This document shows positions 1-13,275 of a stretch of DNA of 64,000 nt, in pieces. The stretch spans positions 239,001 to 303,000 of the forward strand of contig JAQGDQ010000097.1 in assembly GCA_030141605.1 (NCBI GenBank), in the 5' to 3' direction. Numbering within the stretch: position 1 is the stretch's first letter; every line of letters starts with the position of its first letter. The stretch is from Tubiluchus corallicola. Lineage: Eukaryota; Priapulida; Priapulimorpha; Priapulimorphida; Tubiluchidae. The notes beneath the pieces were generated by a model. It was not told the origin of the DNA, did not search any database, and saw only the letters and a list, made by a program, of their open reading frames with translations. The position numbers were made by a program, and so were the translations under genes.

Positions 1-378
1 GAAAGGTTGAGCATTTTTCAACATATTTGTCCTTGATTGTCCGAAAGCCGAGGAGTGGGCGTTCTGTGGGCGTGAGAAAAATCTGCACGCTGATTGGGCA
101 GTCAGCAGAGCTTGACTGGGAATGATTGACATTTTGTTTGACGTTAATTATCTCAAAGAGTGATGCAAAAATTAGACATGCTATTAATATGGTTGACGTT
201 TTAAGCAGTTTACCCAAGGCATGCTATCTTTCCAAAGTCAAAGTCGTTCAAGTAACTTTGAACAACTCAAAAGAAACAAATAGATATTGTGTTCAATCTG
301 CGTACAGCGTAAATACGAATTATTATATTTTATCAGTAGATCTGCATAGCATACATACAAGAGAAACACAACACCACA
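1..378. other. Right of an unseen neighbour: no gene recognised
   Basis: This stretch lies beyond the stop codon of the minus-strand esterase and is probably its 3' untranslated or flanking sequence. A plus-strand open frame at 126-434 crosses it but has no family resemblance, no splice context, and runs into the antisense of the esterase last exon. I see nothing else. Confidence 0.4.
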
Positions 379-3205
379 TCAAAAGTTGTGATCAATGTAA
401 CCCTTATTCGATAAGCCGACCCTGTTTTTGTTAGATTTACTGGCAAACACACAAAACGTTAGTGCCATTATAGTGCAGATTAAAAACAGAGCGCCTCCAA
501 TTCCCACCAGTGTCCATATGACAGGCCACAACTCCTCTGTCTCTTCAGTAGTCTCTGGCTCCTTAGTGGCTTCTGTTTCCTCTGTTGCTTCTGTTGGGTG
601 ATCTGTGATGGGTTCTTCCGTCAAAAGATGGTAATTGGCAGCTTCGTCTAAGCTGTAAGTGCAATAAAAACTTAACAGTAATGCGATCGAAAACATTGTT
701 AATGTATAATCTCTTCTTTTTAACTGTTTCAGGATTTTAAATGGGCAAATTTAGTTATTTGTCGCCAACATTAGTCAGAGAATGAATACTCTTGGAGTAA
801 AATAACTTTATAAAATAACTCTATCATATGGCTTCGCAACACATGATCTGTAAGTTTAGAATTCAGTATTTAGTTCTTGTTTGCTTCCCACATTGTTGAT
901 TTTTGCAATTTTTATACACTGTATTTTTATCAAAGGGGATTGTTGCGTAAACATGGAAACAGATGGAAACGTTGCAAATGTTTGCGTCTGAATAAAAGCC
1001 ATGTATTTGCTTAAAAGGGTGTTGGCTGTTATTTTCATTTTAAGTGTATAGATTAATGCTAATCAGTCTTTAAGGAGATTTGTCTTGAAACTGTTACTCA
1101 ATATTTGAATGAGACTAAGGTAATAAGATGAGTTATGTGTATCTTATTATGTATCTTATATATCTTATGTGTCTCATCTTAGACATTTTATTTTAAATGA
1201 TCTTAACACTCGGTTAAAAAATCCTAACCCAATTTTTTACAAACCGTAGACCATATTACTAAAAACCAATGTATAAAAAATGTAGTGCTCGGTTTTTACA
1301 CATTGTGTACAACTGCCACTGGACTAACCTCTATACAAACAGCTTTTGCTATACAAAGAGCGTGTGCAATGTGCATAGCAATCGAAGTTATGAACCTTTC
1401 GCTTATATTTTTCTTCACTTACTTGTAAAAATAATAATTCCAAAACTCCGATGCTCTAGGTACCATGCTTTCCCTCACCTCTGATATCTCATTTAATGCT
1501 AAATAAAAACCGTTTTTCTTTTCATATTGTCGCCAGGTAACATTTCCGTTTGATGTTGGAACACCATCTCCTGGTGTTGGATCCCTGAAAAAAAATGGTA
1601 TCACTGTAAAAATATAATTTCGGTGGACCGACATCTCCATACTAAATATGGATATTTTATAGGATAACCCAAAGGTCTAAATCTTGCTTTTGAGTCAGTG
1701 GCTAGGATACTTCAATATTTTGGGACACCCCTGGACACATCTGGACGTTAAGCACTTTGTTCTCCTTAATTCACATTTTCGAAACTTGAACAAGGCTCTG
1801 GTATATATTTGGCAGTTAACCATTTTACAACTGATTAAGAATCACCTTTGACACTTGAAAGCTAATCCATAAATACTGATACGTAGAGCGATGGGTTTTT
1901 TGCGAAAACGTATATAAGGAGGACACGCAAGGCTCGTTGTAATAGGAAATTATACCAACGAAATTATACCGTCTCGCAAGCTTTTTTATTTGTAAACATT
2001 TCTTATACAACTGTGAAGTAACAATTAATCATTTCTAGTACTCCAAGCTACAAAGTCTTCACTCATCAACTGATGGTCCAACATCTTAATTTACTTCCCA
2101 GAATGTTGTATTGTTATTGCTGCTGATAGGAATTATATTTGTTAGAATAGAAAACAGAATTACCTGTCGTGGGTTTGAGTCCCAATGAAGTGCCGAATAT
2201 TTTTAGACTTTTAAATTTAGTATACTTTGTGACTATAATTAAGTTACAGGTTGCATTGGATATGAGACATAATTCAAATTTATTTGTTTATTTTATTCTT
2301 TATATCAGGTCCTAGACACAGTCATAAAAAGCCATAAAAATACAATTACTAAAAAACTAATTACCAATAGATAAACTTACAATTTACAGAAAAATAAGAA
2401 GAGAAAGTAGTTAAAATGTTTACATAAATGACTTACATTAAAAGTACATTAATATTACATTCCAATGGGCAAAAATTTTGGAGCATATAAAACGCTACTA
2501 TTGTAAGTTACATGTTTTAAGAAACCATTATAAAATTTTAAGACGTTTTGATATCATTTCGTACACAGATTGTAAACGCTCTAATACCATATCTGTAGTT
2601 GGACAATTTTACTATGGCTGTATAGTAAGCAGACTTTAGCTTATTAAAGTTGTGCAAGTTATATTTAGACATTGCAACAATAAAATGACGAACACTACGA
2701 TTTAAATAGCATACGTTTTACATCCGTTGTATTATAACAAAAATGTCTTACAAGGGTATTTGCTCTGACATAAAATAAGCGAAATTGATTAAGAATATCA
2801 TCGTCATCTTTTCCATTTTTTGACAAAATAGTTGTCTAATTAATCCTGCTTACCCATGTTTGGCAAAGTTTGTCCACAATGTTGTTACTAAATTGGTAAA
2901 GGCACGATCGACATCGCTCATCGCATTGTGAAGCTGAATGCATATTCTTCCATCTTTGATACACACTTCCCAATCCACACGATTCGCAATATCAAAAATA
3001 TAGACCAAGTCAAAACTGTGTGCCACCACTGAAAATAATCGCACTTCCTTAGTTTCTAATGCATAAATGCACAAAATGGCACTGTTAGCTCAATTTGCGA
3101 ATGCGCCTAGCTTGCCCCAGTGGGACATATCATTTGGTCTTTTTTCATACGCCTAGAACTAGAACTAGTACTTGACGACAATATAGGGTGAAAAAGCCAG
3201 GGGAG

Positions 3206-3248
<43 letters not shown>

Positions 3249-6200
3249 GAGAGACAGAGAGTCAGAAGCCTTTAATTGGCGAGGGATTAATTAATCAGAT
3301 TAATTACTTAATCACAATGATTAATCAGGAACAGTGATGTCAGGCGTATACCACGGAGTCTTTCTTTGTCCAAATTGGCTAAAAATGCCAAGAAATCCGA
3401 TAACGATTAATAAAATGCTAGCAGATTTCTTTACCTTCAGGTAGAAGTTCTGATGGCCAGGCTTCAAATACATAGTCGAACGAATATATCCAATTTGACA
3501 AGCTGTTATTTGTGTGGTACTGAGCTTCTAGATCCATGGGCGCCATGATACCAACATGTGAAACTGCCTAAAGAAACAAAGAGACTCTTGTTGTTAAAAA
3601 ATCGCCAGAATTACGTTTTTGCCATTATTTTTTATAGTTTTATTTAGTTCTGAATTCTCCTTTAATTCGTTCAGCTTAGGTCAACTCTATACAACATCTG
3701 CGGGTCCTAAAACCACATAGCTGCATTTTCTCCCAGCAGATGTCACGTGCTGTACAATAATTATTATTATTATTATATAATTTCTGTACATTTGCCCACT
3801 AATTCCTCTCAGCGCTACCAAGATTATTATAAATGTTATTACAATATCAGACCTACTGTGACCATCTGACGCATGACAGTTTAGTAACACAATAGTTTTT
3901 GCCCCGGCATAACTTTGTTACTTAATTTTCACATGTGGTACTTGATGGATAAATAAATGCATTATATTAATGTAACAAAAAAGACAAAAACGAGTTGTAG
4001 TGGAATTTGGAGAACTAGCAGCTTAAAACTTGGCAAATGTATCGGCTAACTTTTTAATGTTTTTAATTCCCGTCTTCGTTACTTTTTGGTGGCTTTCATC
4101 CTTCTGTACAGTGATAATGACGCCCTTGAAAGAGCACCATGCATGCCACCACTATCCAATTAATGTGAAATATGTCACCAAAATGAAATAGGTACACATT
4201 GTGCGTACAAGTGTTTTTATATAAATGTAAGGTTTTATATACATATACTACATACACGGCCATATGTTTTCAAAAAGTGTACCACACATCTCACATTTAG
4301 TATACACTGGAACTACGTGGTATTACTTGTACAAAAATCTTTTAATCCATCTAGGAAGAAGATAGTCGTAATAACGTCTTAAAAAGGGTGGGCCTATTAC
4401 TTTTTCTAGAATAGCACACGTTGTAGCCTACTCACGTCAGCGCCCGACCAGAATGCTAGATTGTCATTCCACGGATCGCTCCAATCCACATATTCCATAA
4501 GGACTGAATCGTAAAGAGCTCCACTTGGATCTTCGAATCCACCCTCGTGCAGAAGTGTGGGAATAACGTGCGTCCTAAGTGTTTCTGCGTTAATGTCTTC
4601 AATAGCAATTCCAGCATATCCAGCTGTAAAAGACAAAACATTTCTTCTGTCTGTGTTTTATTGGAGAGAATGATAATGTAGACTTGATTAAACTAAACTA
4701 CCAAGTAACGAAATAAATGCTTCTGTTTTGAGTTAGCAGGTCATTTAATAAAACATATTTTGTTCTTTTGCATGTTCGCCATTTCTCTCTCTCTCTCTCT
4801 NNNNNNNNNNNNNNNNNNNNNNNNNNNNNNNNNNTCTCTCTCTCTCTCTCTCATCGAGTTAAGCAGCCAAAACCAAGGTGAATGAAATTGGCCAGACCGA
4901 GAGTTCAGTGGTAAAGTCACCCATCCACCTACTAACTAGGTTTGGCGTTGGCTTAAATTCGGTTGCTAAGTTTAGCATTCATCGGCTATTCAGCTTTCCG
5001 CTTAGTGCAGAGAGCCGTTGCGAACATTGATTATATTATATTAGTACTTTATTTTCTCCATAAATTTACATTTAACAATAAAATATACAAAAAGACAAAT
5101 GGCCAAAGGAGAAAGGGTGATGAAAACCAAAGGAACATATAAACAAAAAAACATGACTTACGCATCAGACTAACTCCTTCGTCTTTGGTGGTTCCTGATA
5201 TAAATGGACGCTTGGGATAATTCCCTGCGGCAAGCAAGTTCCACGGTTTGTCAGGTAAGAATCCATCCGGACCATCGAGAACTGGAGCAAACGGTATCAC
5301 CCAGTCACTTTGCTAAAGCAGAGTAAAACGAAATCATTACAGTAAGATAAAAGCTATACAAGATTAAAAAAACACCGAATAATGAGAACTATAATAAATA
5401 CGAACTTAAAACTATTTAATTTAGTAGCACAAATTTTCGATATATATTTATTGAACATATTTTATTAGAATATCTACTGTGATGTTACATTTTTCGGAAC
5501 TTTTTTTCTTATATTACCTAAGATTGTCAACTGGATATGGCAGTTACAATCTTTTATACTGATGCTAAAACAGTATAAAAACTTCGTCGTTTGATCAGAG
5601 TATTTGACTAACCAACATCATATAACAATCTGATAAAACAGTAACGGTTTCTGTAATTAAGACTGGGCAGGCTAGCAAATGAAATATTACTGTTACTGTT
5701 AATAGGTTGCGTTTTTTACAGAAAAATTCCAGGTTATCTATTCTATATTGTAGAGAAAATGTCTACTGAACTCAAATCAAATGCAAACTGAACAAAACCA
5801 TCAGCGTCATATGCCCATTAAGCCTATTGTAGACATTGGGCTGGCAGAATTGTAAAATAAAAGAAATCTCCCCTCAAGACAGGTAAATACTGCAGTAATC
5901 CAGGAAAAAAGTAGACACTGCTATGCCAGTGGCTTGTCAGCACCACGTCCGAGCATGAATGAATATGATGTAGTTCAAATAATAAATGCCGCACTAAACT
6001 AAGAAAAAAGAATGTACACGTTCGTGAATATTTACTTTAGCCTTTTTATTGCAGTACAGAGTTCTTTTTTGCAAATTCAGAAACATGTGTGAAATTACAA
6101 TTGACGCAGAATACGTAGATTACTGGCTGCGATATCTATAAAAAGTATCATTTTCCCCAACTGTAATCCAATGTTTAGGATGTACATACATGTCGGCAGG

Positions 6201-9200
6201 CGATGCGTCTGAGTCTTCCATGACAGATACGGATATGTGACTCAAAAATACCGTTTAAAGCCTCTGAATCTGTATAGTTCTCTTACTGTCTGCTATGATT
6301 CAGGAAAAGTAATTGAGAATAAGAGTACACTCCAAAGTGAAATTATTAAAGTAATTTGGGGCTCGATCGGACCCAATTGGGCACTTGTCTGTAGGGTTAA
6401 GGTTAAAGAAGGAGAGCAAGTAAGTTTTAGCAAATCATAGAAAGGTTTGTGCATGGATATTCGCGGAAACTACAAGAAAATTTGAAAATCGTTAACATTT
6501 CGTACTTTCTGAATGTATGTCAAGCAGTGGCTCTAAAATTCGTAAATGTTCCAAGACATTTTTATTGACAATGCTCAATCAGCTTTGAAATTTTGCAAAG
6601 CGGTACCAAAAATTTGTTATAAGGTTGACGCGTCGGAAAGCCATAAAGGCAGTTAGATAAATACGTAGGTAGGTAGGCAGGTAGCTAGGAAGGTAGGTAA
6701 GTAAGTAGGTATGTAGGTAGGCAGGTAGATAGGTAGGTAAATAGGTGGGTGGATAGGTATGTATGTATGTATGTATGTATGTATGTATGTATGTATGTAT
6801 GTATGTATGTAGGTAGGTAGGTAGGTAGGTAGGTAGGTAGGTAGGTAGGTAGGTAGGTAGGTAGGTAAGCAGGTAAGTAGGTAGGCTTTAATTTTGCTAT
6901 TTAAAATCTTACATATACAAAGTAAAAAGTAAAAGTACAAATGTATGTAAGAAATATAAGCAGCGTACAGGAGGCAGCATACGAGTCAGTCTCACAAAAA
7001 ATTTGTGGAACAGATTGAATCTTGCTATAGAGTCATCTAGAACTTTAGTAACATAATATTTGCAAATGATGATAACAGAAAGACAATGAAATGGGAAAGG
7101 CATTTCCTCAATTATTAATTATCTAATGGGACATATTCTAATTACCTTTATTGATACAGTTACGATCTCATACGGATCCTTGGTACGCAAGCAGTCGATC
7201 ATTGCTGTTGTATCTTCGCTGTCTTCTGGAGCACAATCCAAGGCCTCCGCCAATCGCACGGCAAACTTTCTGGGCGACGGGTTGTAGGCCCAGATCGAGG
7301 CCGAGCTGCCACTCTGCGATAAAGCCTGATGAAATAGTCCTTCCGTCAGCGGACTGATCATGTGTAGCGAGCAGGAGGCGGCACCGGCACTTTGTCCAAA
7401 TATTGTAACGCGATCCGGATCGCCTTTGAAATTAGCAATGTGTTCCTGCACCCACCGCATAGACTCCATTTGGTCATACAAGCCATAGTTACCCAACGCA
7501 GCTTCGTCTGATGTACTGAGGAAGCCTGAAAAATATTAATGCGAAAAGTTGATTCATAAGACATCCCCTAGTATGGACAGTGCTGGACACCCCCCTCCCC
7601 GATTACCCGATATCACAGTTGTGCAATATTACAATAGAACTGTTACCATAGAACATTAGTTAAAGTCTAGTCAGTATAGAATAATTCAAAATTTTACCTC
7701 AGTCGACTTTTGGTGCAGTCCAAATACTGCATTTTCCACGAAGTTACTTAAGGCAGGTTTACTTAAAGGAAAAGACGAGTCACTTTATTTTACTGTTATC
7801 ACTTAAACTTAGACAAATTTAATAAAGAAATTTACAAAAATGTCTGTAAAGCGTGAAGTTAATTTCTGCTTCCGCTGTCTAGAAATTTCAGGCGCTCTGG
7901 CAGCCACCGTTCATTTTAAAAATTATAACTTAACTGGTGTACTTTCTGTTTTCGTATGTGCAACGTGGCTTTCCGTAAAAGCGGGCTGCTTAAACTAATT
8001 CAAACTTCTGCAGCTTAACTGCAAAAATATCGCACAATCGTCTATATAATTTTTTGTAAAAACTTATTATAGTTTAACGACAATTAACAGTGCGCAACTT
8101 TTCTTTAGTCGATACACGACGTCATTGATGGATGGAAAATGGATTCTAAATGGGAACGCAGAAGCTGTGAAATGATCGTGACTTTAGGATGATTTTACTA
8201 TTTACATGAGGTGCTTATCGTACCTCTGTTACTAAATTCTAACATTTTTCGTGGACATTTAAATAAGCCTAACTTCCCAAAAGGCCTGGCTTTCCTTTAA
8301 TGTAAGCAACCCATTCCAATTCACTATCAACGTTAATTCTCGAAGATGAGACCCTGAATTCTCAGATGTAAAGTAACACAATGAAAGTTTTACGTTCTGA
8401 TATTTTAAATATGTAGTTCCGAAATCGGTGTATGACGCTGTTTTTGCCTGGTATTTTAAAGTTCTTATCCATCAAGAATTTGGTCACCAAGCACATTTGG
8501 TAGGCACTCACAAGTTACAGCCAAAGAAAAAGAAAAAATTTAATGAACCACTCAATAAATATGTTTATAAAAACAAATAATATTTTGAAAAACAAGAAAT
8601 CGAGTGAACCACTCAATAAATTTGTTCATAAAAACAAATGACTATTTGAAAAACAAAAAACCGAGTGAACCACCAATAAATATGTTTATAAAAACAAATA
8701 ACCGTTTGAAAAATAAGAAACTGAATAAACCACTCACCCATTCGACCAAGACGGTAGTTAACAGTGACAAGAATTACGCCATGTTTAACAAGTTCCATTC
8801 CTTCATATATGGGGTTACCTCCCCAGTCCCACTCGAAGCTTCCTCCATGGAAATAAATCATGACAGCATAAGGTCCCGTATTATTTACATTTAACTGCAA
8901 AATAAGAAAAGTGTCCGAATTGGTAAGTGATAGCACAGTAGTCATTTTGACAGCGCAATGTGGATACAATGTGAGTATAGCATCACTGTCAAATCCATGT
9001 TTTTAACCAAAGTTAGTGAATGCCTGTGCTACTATGGCGACGCTCAGCGCCGAATTTCAATGTTTAATTTTTGTTTCAAAAATAGTTTGGCCAAAATTCG
9101 CGAATAAAAATCTTAATTGTTTCTTTTGCTCTGCTCTTTCACTTGTGCCCATTTTATAACTTAGTAAGTAAACGTTAATTTCGTACTCCCGAGTGGTAGT

Positions 9201-11239
9201 AGTTCTATCGCAGAATCACAGCGTCTAATGGCAACCTACGCTTATGATTATGCAGCATTTGACACGAAATCATTGTAATGAAATATTTTTGCAATAATGA
9301 GGCTAATAAGGCTTAATTAAAGCAGTGTAGTAGCGGCAACGCTGAAAACTCACTCCTTTTAAGATTCCTATGAGTGCCGTGGTAAGTTCGAACAGAAAAA
9401 GAGTAGCAACAATTTTATTTTTCAAGGGGACGGACAAGAACTTCTGTTTGTGAAATACTGCGCAGCCTATTCACATTGAAAAAGCTCATTTGATTTGACA
9501 AACCGTTGAATCAGTTGAACTGTTAATAGAGCAAATCTTTATTATCTTGTTACTTTCTTCAACTTTATAATTACTTTCCTCATCTTAATCGCTGATCGGG
9601 TTGACTTAATGAATGTGCCTTGAATTTAGTAAAAACCTGTTTGGTTGGCAATGAGGGTAACAAGTAATTAACTGTATACTTTCTGTAAAAAAACGCCCAC
9701 TAATTATACAAGCATAAAATTTAGCATCTTACGTCAGGCGTGTGAACATTCAAGAACAAGCAGTCCTCATCTTGTTTATGGATATCGCTGACTGTTCGGT
9801 TGTATGCATCGCTCTGCCAGCAAGCAGCGCCCTTCTTCGTACAGTCCAAGATACCATTCCAACCCTGGTGTGCTCCTACAATCTATCAGTAACAATGACG
9901 TTAATTATCACTAGATCTAGACACTTCGTTTAACCTAACAATGATTAGGAATAGTGGCTCACTGAAGTCCTAATCCCAAAAATTACAGGTATGTACACAT
10001 TCGTTGAGCCACACACGTTGGAAATTAACGAACTACCATCCATTACGTCAACATAAAATGCAACGACAACGACGACAACAACTATGGCGACGCCGAAGAC
10101 AGCGGCATGTGCAACGGCAACGGCAGCAGCAACAGCAACAGCAGCAGCAGTAACAACAACAACAGCAGCAACAGCAACAGCATTATGACTTTCAAACAAT
10201 ACTTCCTGTATTTGAAGTCCGATTTGATATACAACAGGTTTGTAGGGCTTTGTGAAGTGACGAATTTTACTAGAGTTACTGAATAGTAGAATTAAATCAT
10301 TGTGTAAATCAAATTATCAATTAGTAACCGTAGGGTTTTACTATAGATTTATCATACTTTTCATTTTGTGTAATTAAGGCTTGTGTAAAACTAAAGTACT
10401 AATTTTCTTAATCTGATCTTAGAAAAGCGAACTAGTCAGCCCATAAAAATGCAATAACTGATTGTTATCACTTGCAAAACCTACTAGAACAAACTTAACG
10501 TTATTAGTTAAGTTTTAAGTGCTATTAGCAATCTGCTTAAAATGAAAACGTAAAAAAGATAAAATCATGTTATGTTTTTGTCCTTTTGGTTATATTGCAA
10601 CGTTAACAGCGGCCAAAAGGTCCAAGATTAAAGTCTGGATTGATGTGATCTTCAATCGTTACAAAACGATTCCAAAAACGTCAAAATAAACAGAAATCTG
10701 AAGGAATAACGTGCCAGAATTTTTTCTAGTTCCATCCATACTGCCTGTTTTGCGGAACAGGTGCTTGGATGGAAAGCGCACTTCTCCACGCTGCTGCTGA
10801 ATCAATCGGAAGCATTACATGCCGGCCTACTTTATAGCTGCCGCAATGCATTGCAGCATGGGAAACGGGTATCTTAAAACCTGGCTTCGGTGCAATTCAT
10901 ACCTGGAATGTGAAAGTATCTGAACAGTGATCGAAGCTCGTCTTTCGGCTTTCACCTTGTTGTTTTTCGTTTGGTCTCTGCTTTTAATTTATCGTATTCT
11001 AGAAGTGATGTTACATTAAAAAAACTACCCTACTTATTTACCTTCCAGCGATTCTCTCCAGTGGGTGGCTCTGCGTAGGGAATGTTGTAAAAAACATTCA
11101 CGAAGCTCCCATCAGAAGCATTTGTCGTCCAACCTTGCACTTGACCGCCATGACTCAGGGTCACTATGGGATTCTGGGCGTGAATAATCTTAACAAAAAG
11201 CACCACAACGAAAAAAGAAACAACAGTCATACTAGCCAT
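379..11239 (-). CDS. Membrane-anchored carboxylesterase / cholinesterase-like protein, 10 exons
   Basis: Exons (high to low): 11239-11042, 9882-9733, 8894-8738, 7525-7146, 5312-5162, 4623-4436, 3567-3435, 3028-2854, 1584-1423, 652-379. Phases close to 656 codons (655 aa plus TGA). Exon 1 gives a signal peptide (about residues 1-21) and the IPYAEPPTGENRW start of the alpha/beta-hydrolase fold. Exon 2 holds the EDCLFLNV signature, exon 3 the FHGG oxyanion hole, exon 4 the nucleophile elbow GQSAGAAS, exon 5 the acid in KDEG and exon 8 the histidine in VVAHSFDL. All three triad residues are present, so activity is expected, unlike neuroligins. Disulfide-loop cysteines fit the family (CWQ..EDC; DCAP..DCLR). 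The first cysteine loop lacks the tryptophan that binds choline in acetylcholinesterase, so the substrate is probably another ester. The last exon encodes a Thr/Glu-rich stalk, one transmembrane helix (ELWPVIWTLVGIGG onward) and a tail of about 26 residues: a cell-surface ectoenzyme. Exon 2's acceptor (ending gatag) has a weak pyrimidine tract but fits phase and family spacing. Confidence 0.88.
855..1045 (+). mobile_element. Half copy of the inverted-repeat element found at 21418-21674
   Basis: It lies in the last intron of the esterase. The segment from the stretch reading ctgtatttttatcaaagg through gttggctgttattttcattttaag aligns with the right half of the element at 21418-21674. Shared words include aaacgttg, tgaataaaagcca and ggctgt-tattt-attttaag. 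The matching left arm is not recognisable, so this is a truncated, diverged copy. Confidence 0.65.
2285..2815 (-). mobile_element. Non-LTR retrotransposon (LINE) 3' fragment, CR1/L2-like
   Basis: It lies in intron 8 of the esterase, in the same orientation. Reading the minus strand from about 2810 down gives DDDILNQFRLFYVRANTLVR and then RHFCYNTTDVKRMLFKS. After frame breaks come resemblances to the YNDSFRRL / WYSAS-MFV region. This is the conserved end of the ORF2 reverse-transcriptase polyprotein of CR1/L2-type elements. Several stops and frameshifts are present. The 3' end is A-rich on the minus strand (AATAAA-like repeats near 2290). It is a dead copy. Confidence 0.72.
3205..3264 (+). repeat. 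(GA)n microsatellite
   Basis: A roughly 60-bp AG/GA dinucleotide run with two CAGA interruptions in esterase intron 7. Confidence 0.9.
4789..4852 (+). repeat. (TC)n microsatellite containing a 34-base assembly gap
   Basis: CT repeats flank a run of 34 N at 4801-4834 in esterase intron 5. The assembly evidently could not cross the dinucleotide repeat. The true length is unknown; no coding exon is expected to be missing because phases close across the intron. Confidence 0.95.
5313..7145 (-). other. Esterase intron 4 with (GTAG/GTAT)n array
   Basis: This 1.8-kb intron carries a tetranucleotide array at about 6659-6886 made of GTAG, GTAT and GTAA units. On the minus strand it produces long meaningless Tyr-Leu-Pro-Thr frames. 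No other gene is seen in the intron. Confidence 0.8.
8548..8729 (-). repeat. 61-bp tandem repeat, three copies, abutting an esterase splice donor
   Basis: Copies lie at 8548-8608, 8609-8669 and 8670-8729. Each begins with ccac-caataaat and ends near gagtgaa. On the coding (minus) strand the array begins at the donor of exon 3 (gtgagtgg at 8737-8730), so the first part of the intron has been tandemly multiplied. Each internal unit carries a degraded donor-like gagtggtt. Confidence 0.85.
10060..10190 (+). repeat. Imperfect (CAR)n trinucleotide tract
   Basis: A run of caacgacgac, cagcagcaac and similar triplets in esterase intron 1. On the minus strand it yields an artefactual Ala/Val-rich frame. 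No splice context supports coding use. Confidence 0.75.
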
Positions 11240-11736
11240 TGTTGCCTATATCACTTTTGCAGACTTGATGCAACACTAATCCGAAACCAGAGGTGAGCCA
11301 AATCCTGCACCTAAAACTTACCTGCCGATCTACAAAGAATGTTAAGGACATAGCGTATACATTGCATTACCTATATTTGCAACGAATAAATACTAATTCT
11401 CTATCTAGGCTCTCTTGAGATACACATTTGTAACCCTTAAAGACCCGTTTTCTTTCTTCCAATAGTTGGTGTTGAGGGATATAGCTGAACGGTTAGAGTG
11501 TGTATTCAGCAGGTAGATAGCACAGTATTGCATAAAAAAAGCTGTACACCTACTACAGAAAAGTAAAACTGCCAAAATAATATATATAATAATATTATTA
11601 ATTTTTTCCATTTCTAATTTATGTGATTAGCTCACAACAGCAAAATCTTTTCAAACAGACGCTGCAAACTATGAGTGACTACTAACTTCTCCAAACTAAT
11701 AACAGGCTCCTAATAATGTTTTTAAGAAAAATGCTA

Positions 11737-11737
<1 letters not shown>

Positions 11738-11815
<78 letters not shown>
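11738..11815 (+). repeat. (ATT)n microsatellite
   Basis: A nearly perfect ATT run of about 25 units directly beside a LINE 3' end. It may have grown from that element's tail. Confidence 0.92.
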
Positions 11816-12345
11816 GAAACCTTTTATTTATAAAATACATGATGTACATTCCAAATCAAACCCTCTAATTGCAGGCCACGTGTATGCTAATTATAAATAT
11901 ATAAGTTCGATATTATATGTTACAGTTACAATTATAATTACAAAACAGTTTTGCATATACAATTGAAATTTACATACAGCAGCTCGTAGCAGATTTAAAT
12001 AAAATTATTAGTAGTACCAACCATTGTAAATTAATTACATTAGTTTATTTTATAGCTAAAACTAAGTTTAATTACTAATTAGTCTATTTCTAATCAAGTG
12101 ATGTACAATTTTTAAATACAGTTTTAAAACATTTTCGTTACGTTGTCTGTATATATTTCTTATGTTTCTATTACTAGTTGGATTTTCCAAAGCTGTCCTG
12201 TGTTCAACTAATACTAGTTGGCAATAAAAAATTAAATGTTCTGGTGTTTGGATGCTACCGCATTGACATTAGTCATCGTCAACTAATTCTAACCTGTGCT
12301 TAAATGCTAGTTAGTGAAAGTCAATGTTGCTTGAAAGCTACGAGT
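11816..12345 (-). mobile_element. LINE 3' fragment with C-x-C...H-x4-C motif
   Basis: Read on the minus strand, the segment around 12300-12080 gives CQCGSIQTPEHLIFYC, the cysteine/histidine motif found near the C-terminus of many LINE ORF2 proteins, followed by LYLKIVHHLIRNR. In-frame stops lie upstream and downstream. It is a degenerate copy whose 3' end abuts the (ATT)n tract. Confidence 0.65.
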
Positions 12346-13209
12346 GACCACTTGAGACTTCATCTGTGCATAAGTAGTCCACCGAAATGATTAGATTGAT
12401 GACATACCACAAACATTGGCACATTTTGCAAACACCAGACTTTCACATATTAGTCCCTTATTTAATACGTAAACAACGGCAACGATAAGAAAATTAATAT
12501 ATGCAACTTTCAGTAGTCCTATCTCCTCATGAACTAACTGGAACCGGCCTAACGTGCTAACAAATGTCTGAACAGCTTTTGAAGAATTCCGAAGTCCAGT
12601 GAAAATGAAGAGTACTAACTAATGTAAAACTTGCTAAATAAAATAGTAATATGATACATAATTAGAAATTTATGCTTATCTGTGACTACTCAGTGTGTGT
12701 GACAAATTACTAGATAAACAATCAGTTTTATTATTTCTCTTTGTACTAGGATCTTATACCTTGTACTAGGATTAATAGGATCTTACCAATGGTTATTCTG
12801 CATACCGTTGGCTTTTCTTCTTTATAGCTATGAAAGTGAAGGTAGATCATATCATCATAATTACAATATAAGTATATAATAATACAAAAAATTACAACAA
12901 AAGCACTCAAGAAGGATGAGGGGATGAAGTAAAACCATCAGCTTGTTCAAAAAAGGTTTAAACTGGCAGCTATCAAAAGTTACGACTGCAACAATTGATA
13001 ACTTTAAAAATAGTGTGCCAACCAATTACTGTAAAATTTAATTTTAGATGTAGTTTTATTAAATAGGCCCTAATGTAATTTGCAATTTTAGACATTAAAT
13101 AATTTTAGAAGTGAAATCGAATTTAATACAATATAATGCATAGTGATATATATATACTGTAGTGTAATATGCATGTGTAATATATGTACATGATATATGC
13201 ATAAATAAA

Positions 13210-13275
13210 TAAATATATATATATATATATGGGGGGGGGGTGAGGGTGTGTGTGTGCGCGTGTGTTTGTGTGTGA
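13210..13275 (+). repeat. (AT)n, poly-G and (GT)n compound tract
   Basis: An AT dinucleotide run, then ten G (13231-13240), then TG-rich sequence to about 13275. Confidence 0.9.

Noticed and set aside
2150-2200. tRNA T-arm-like gggtttgagtccca
   Set aside because: No A box or acceptor stem at the right distance; not a tRNA gene.
9945-10199. Ala/Val-rich frame in esterase intron 1
   Set aside because: Arises from CAR-type triplets; the esterase phases close without it and family spacing between RWK and WNG is already correct.
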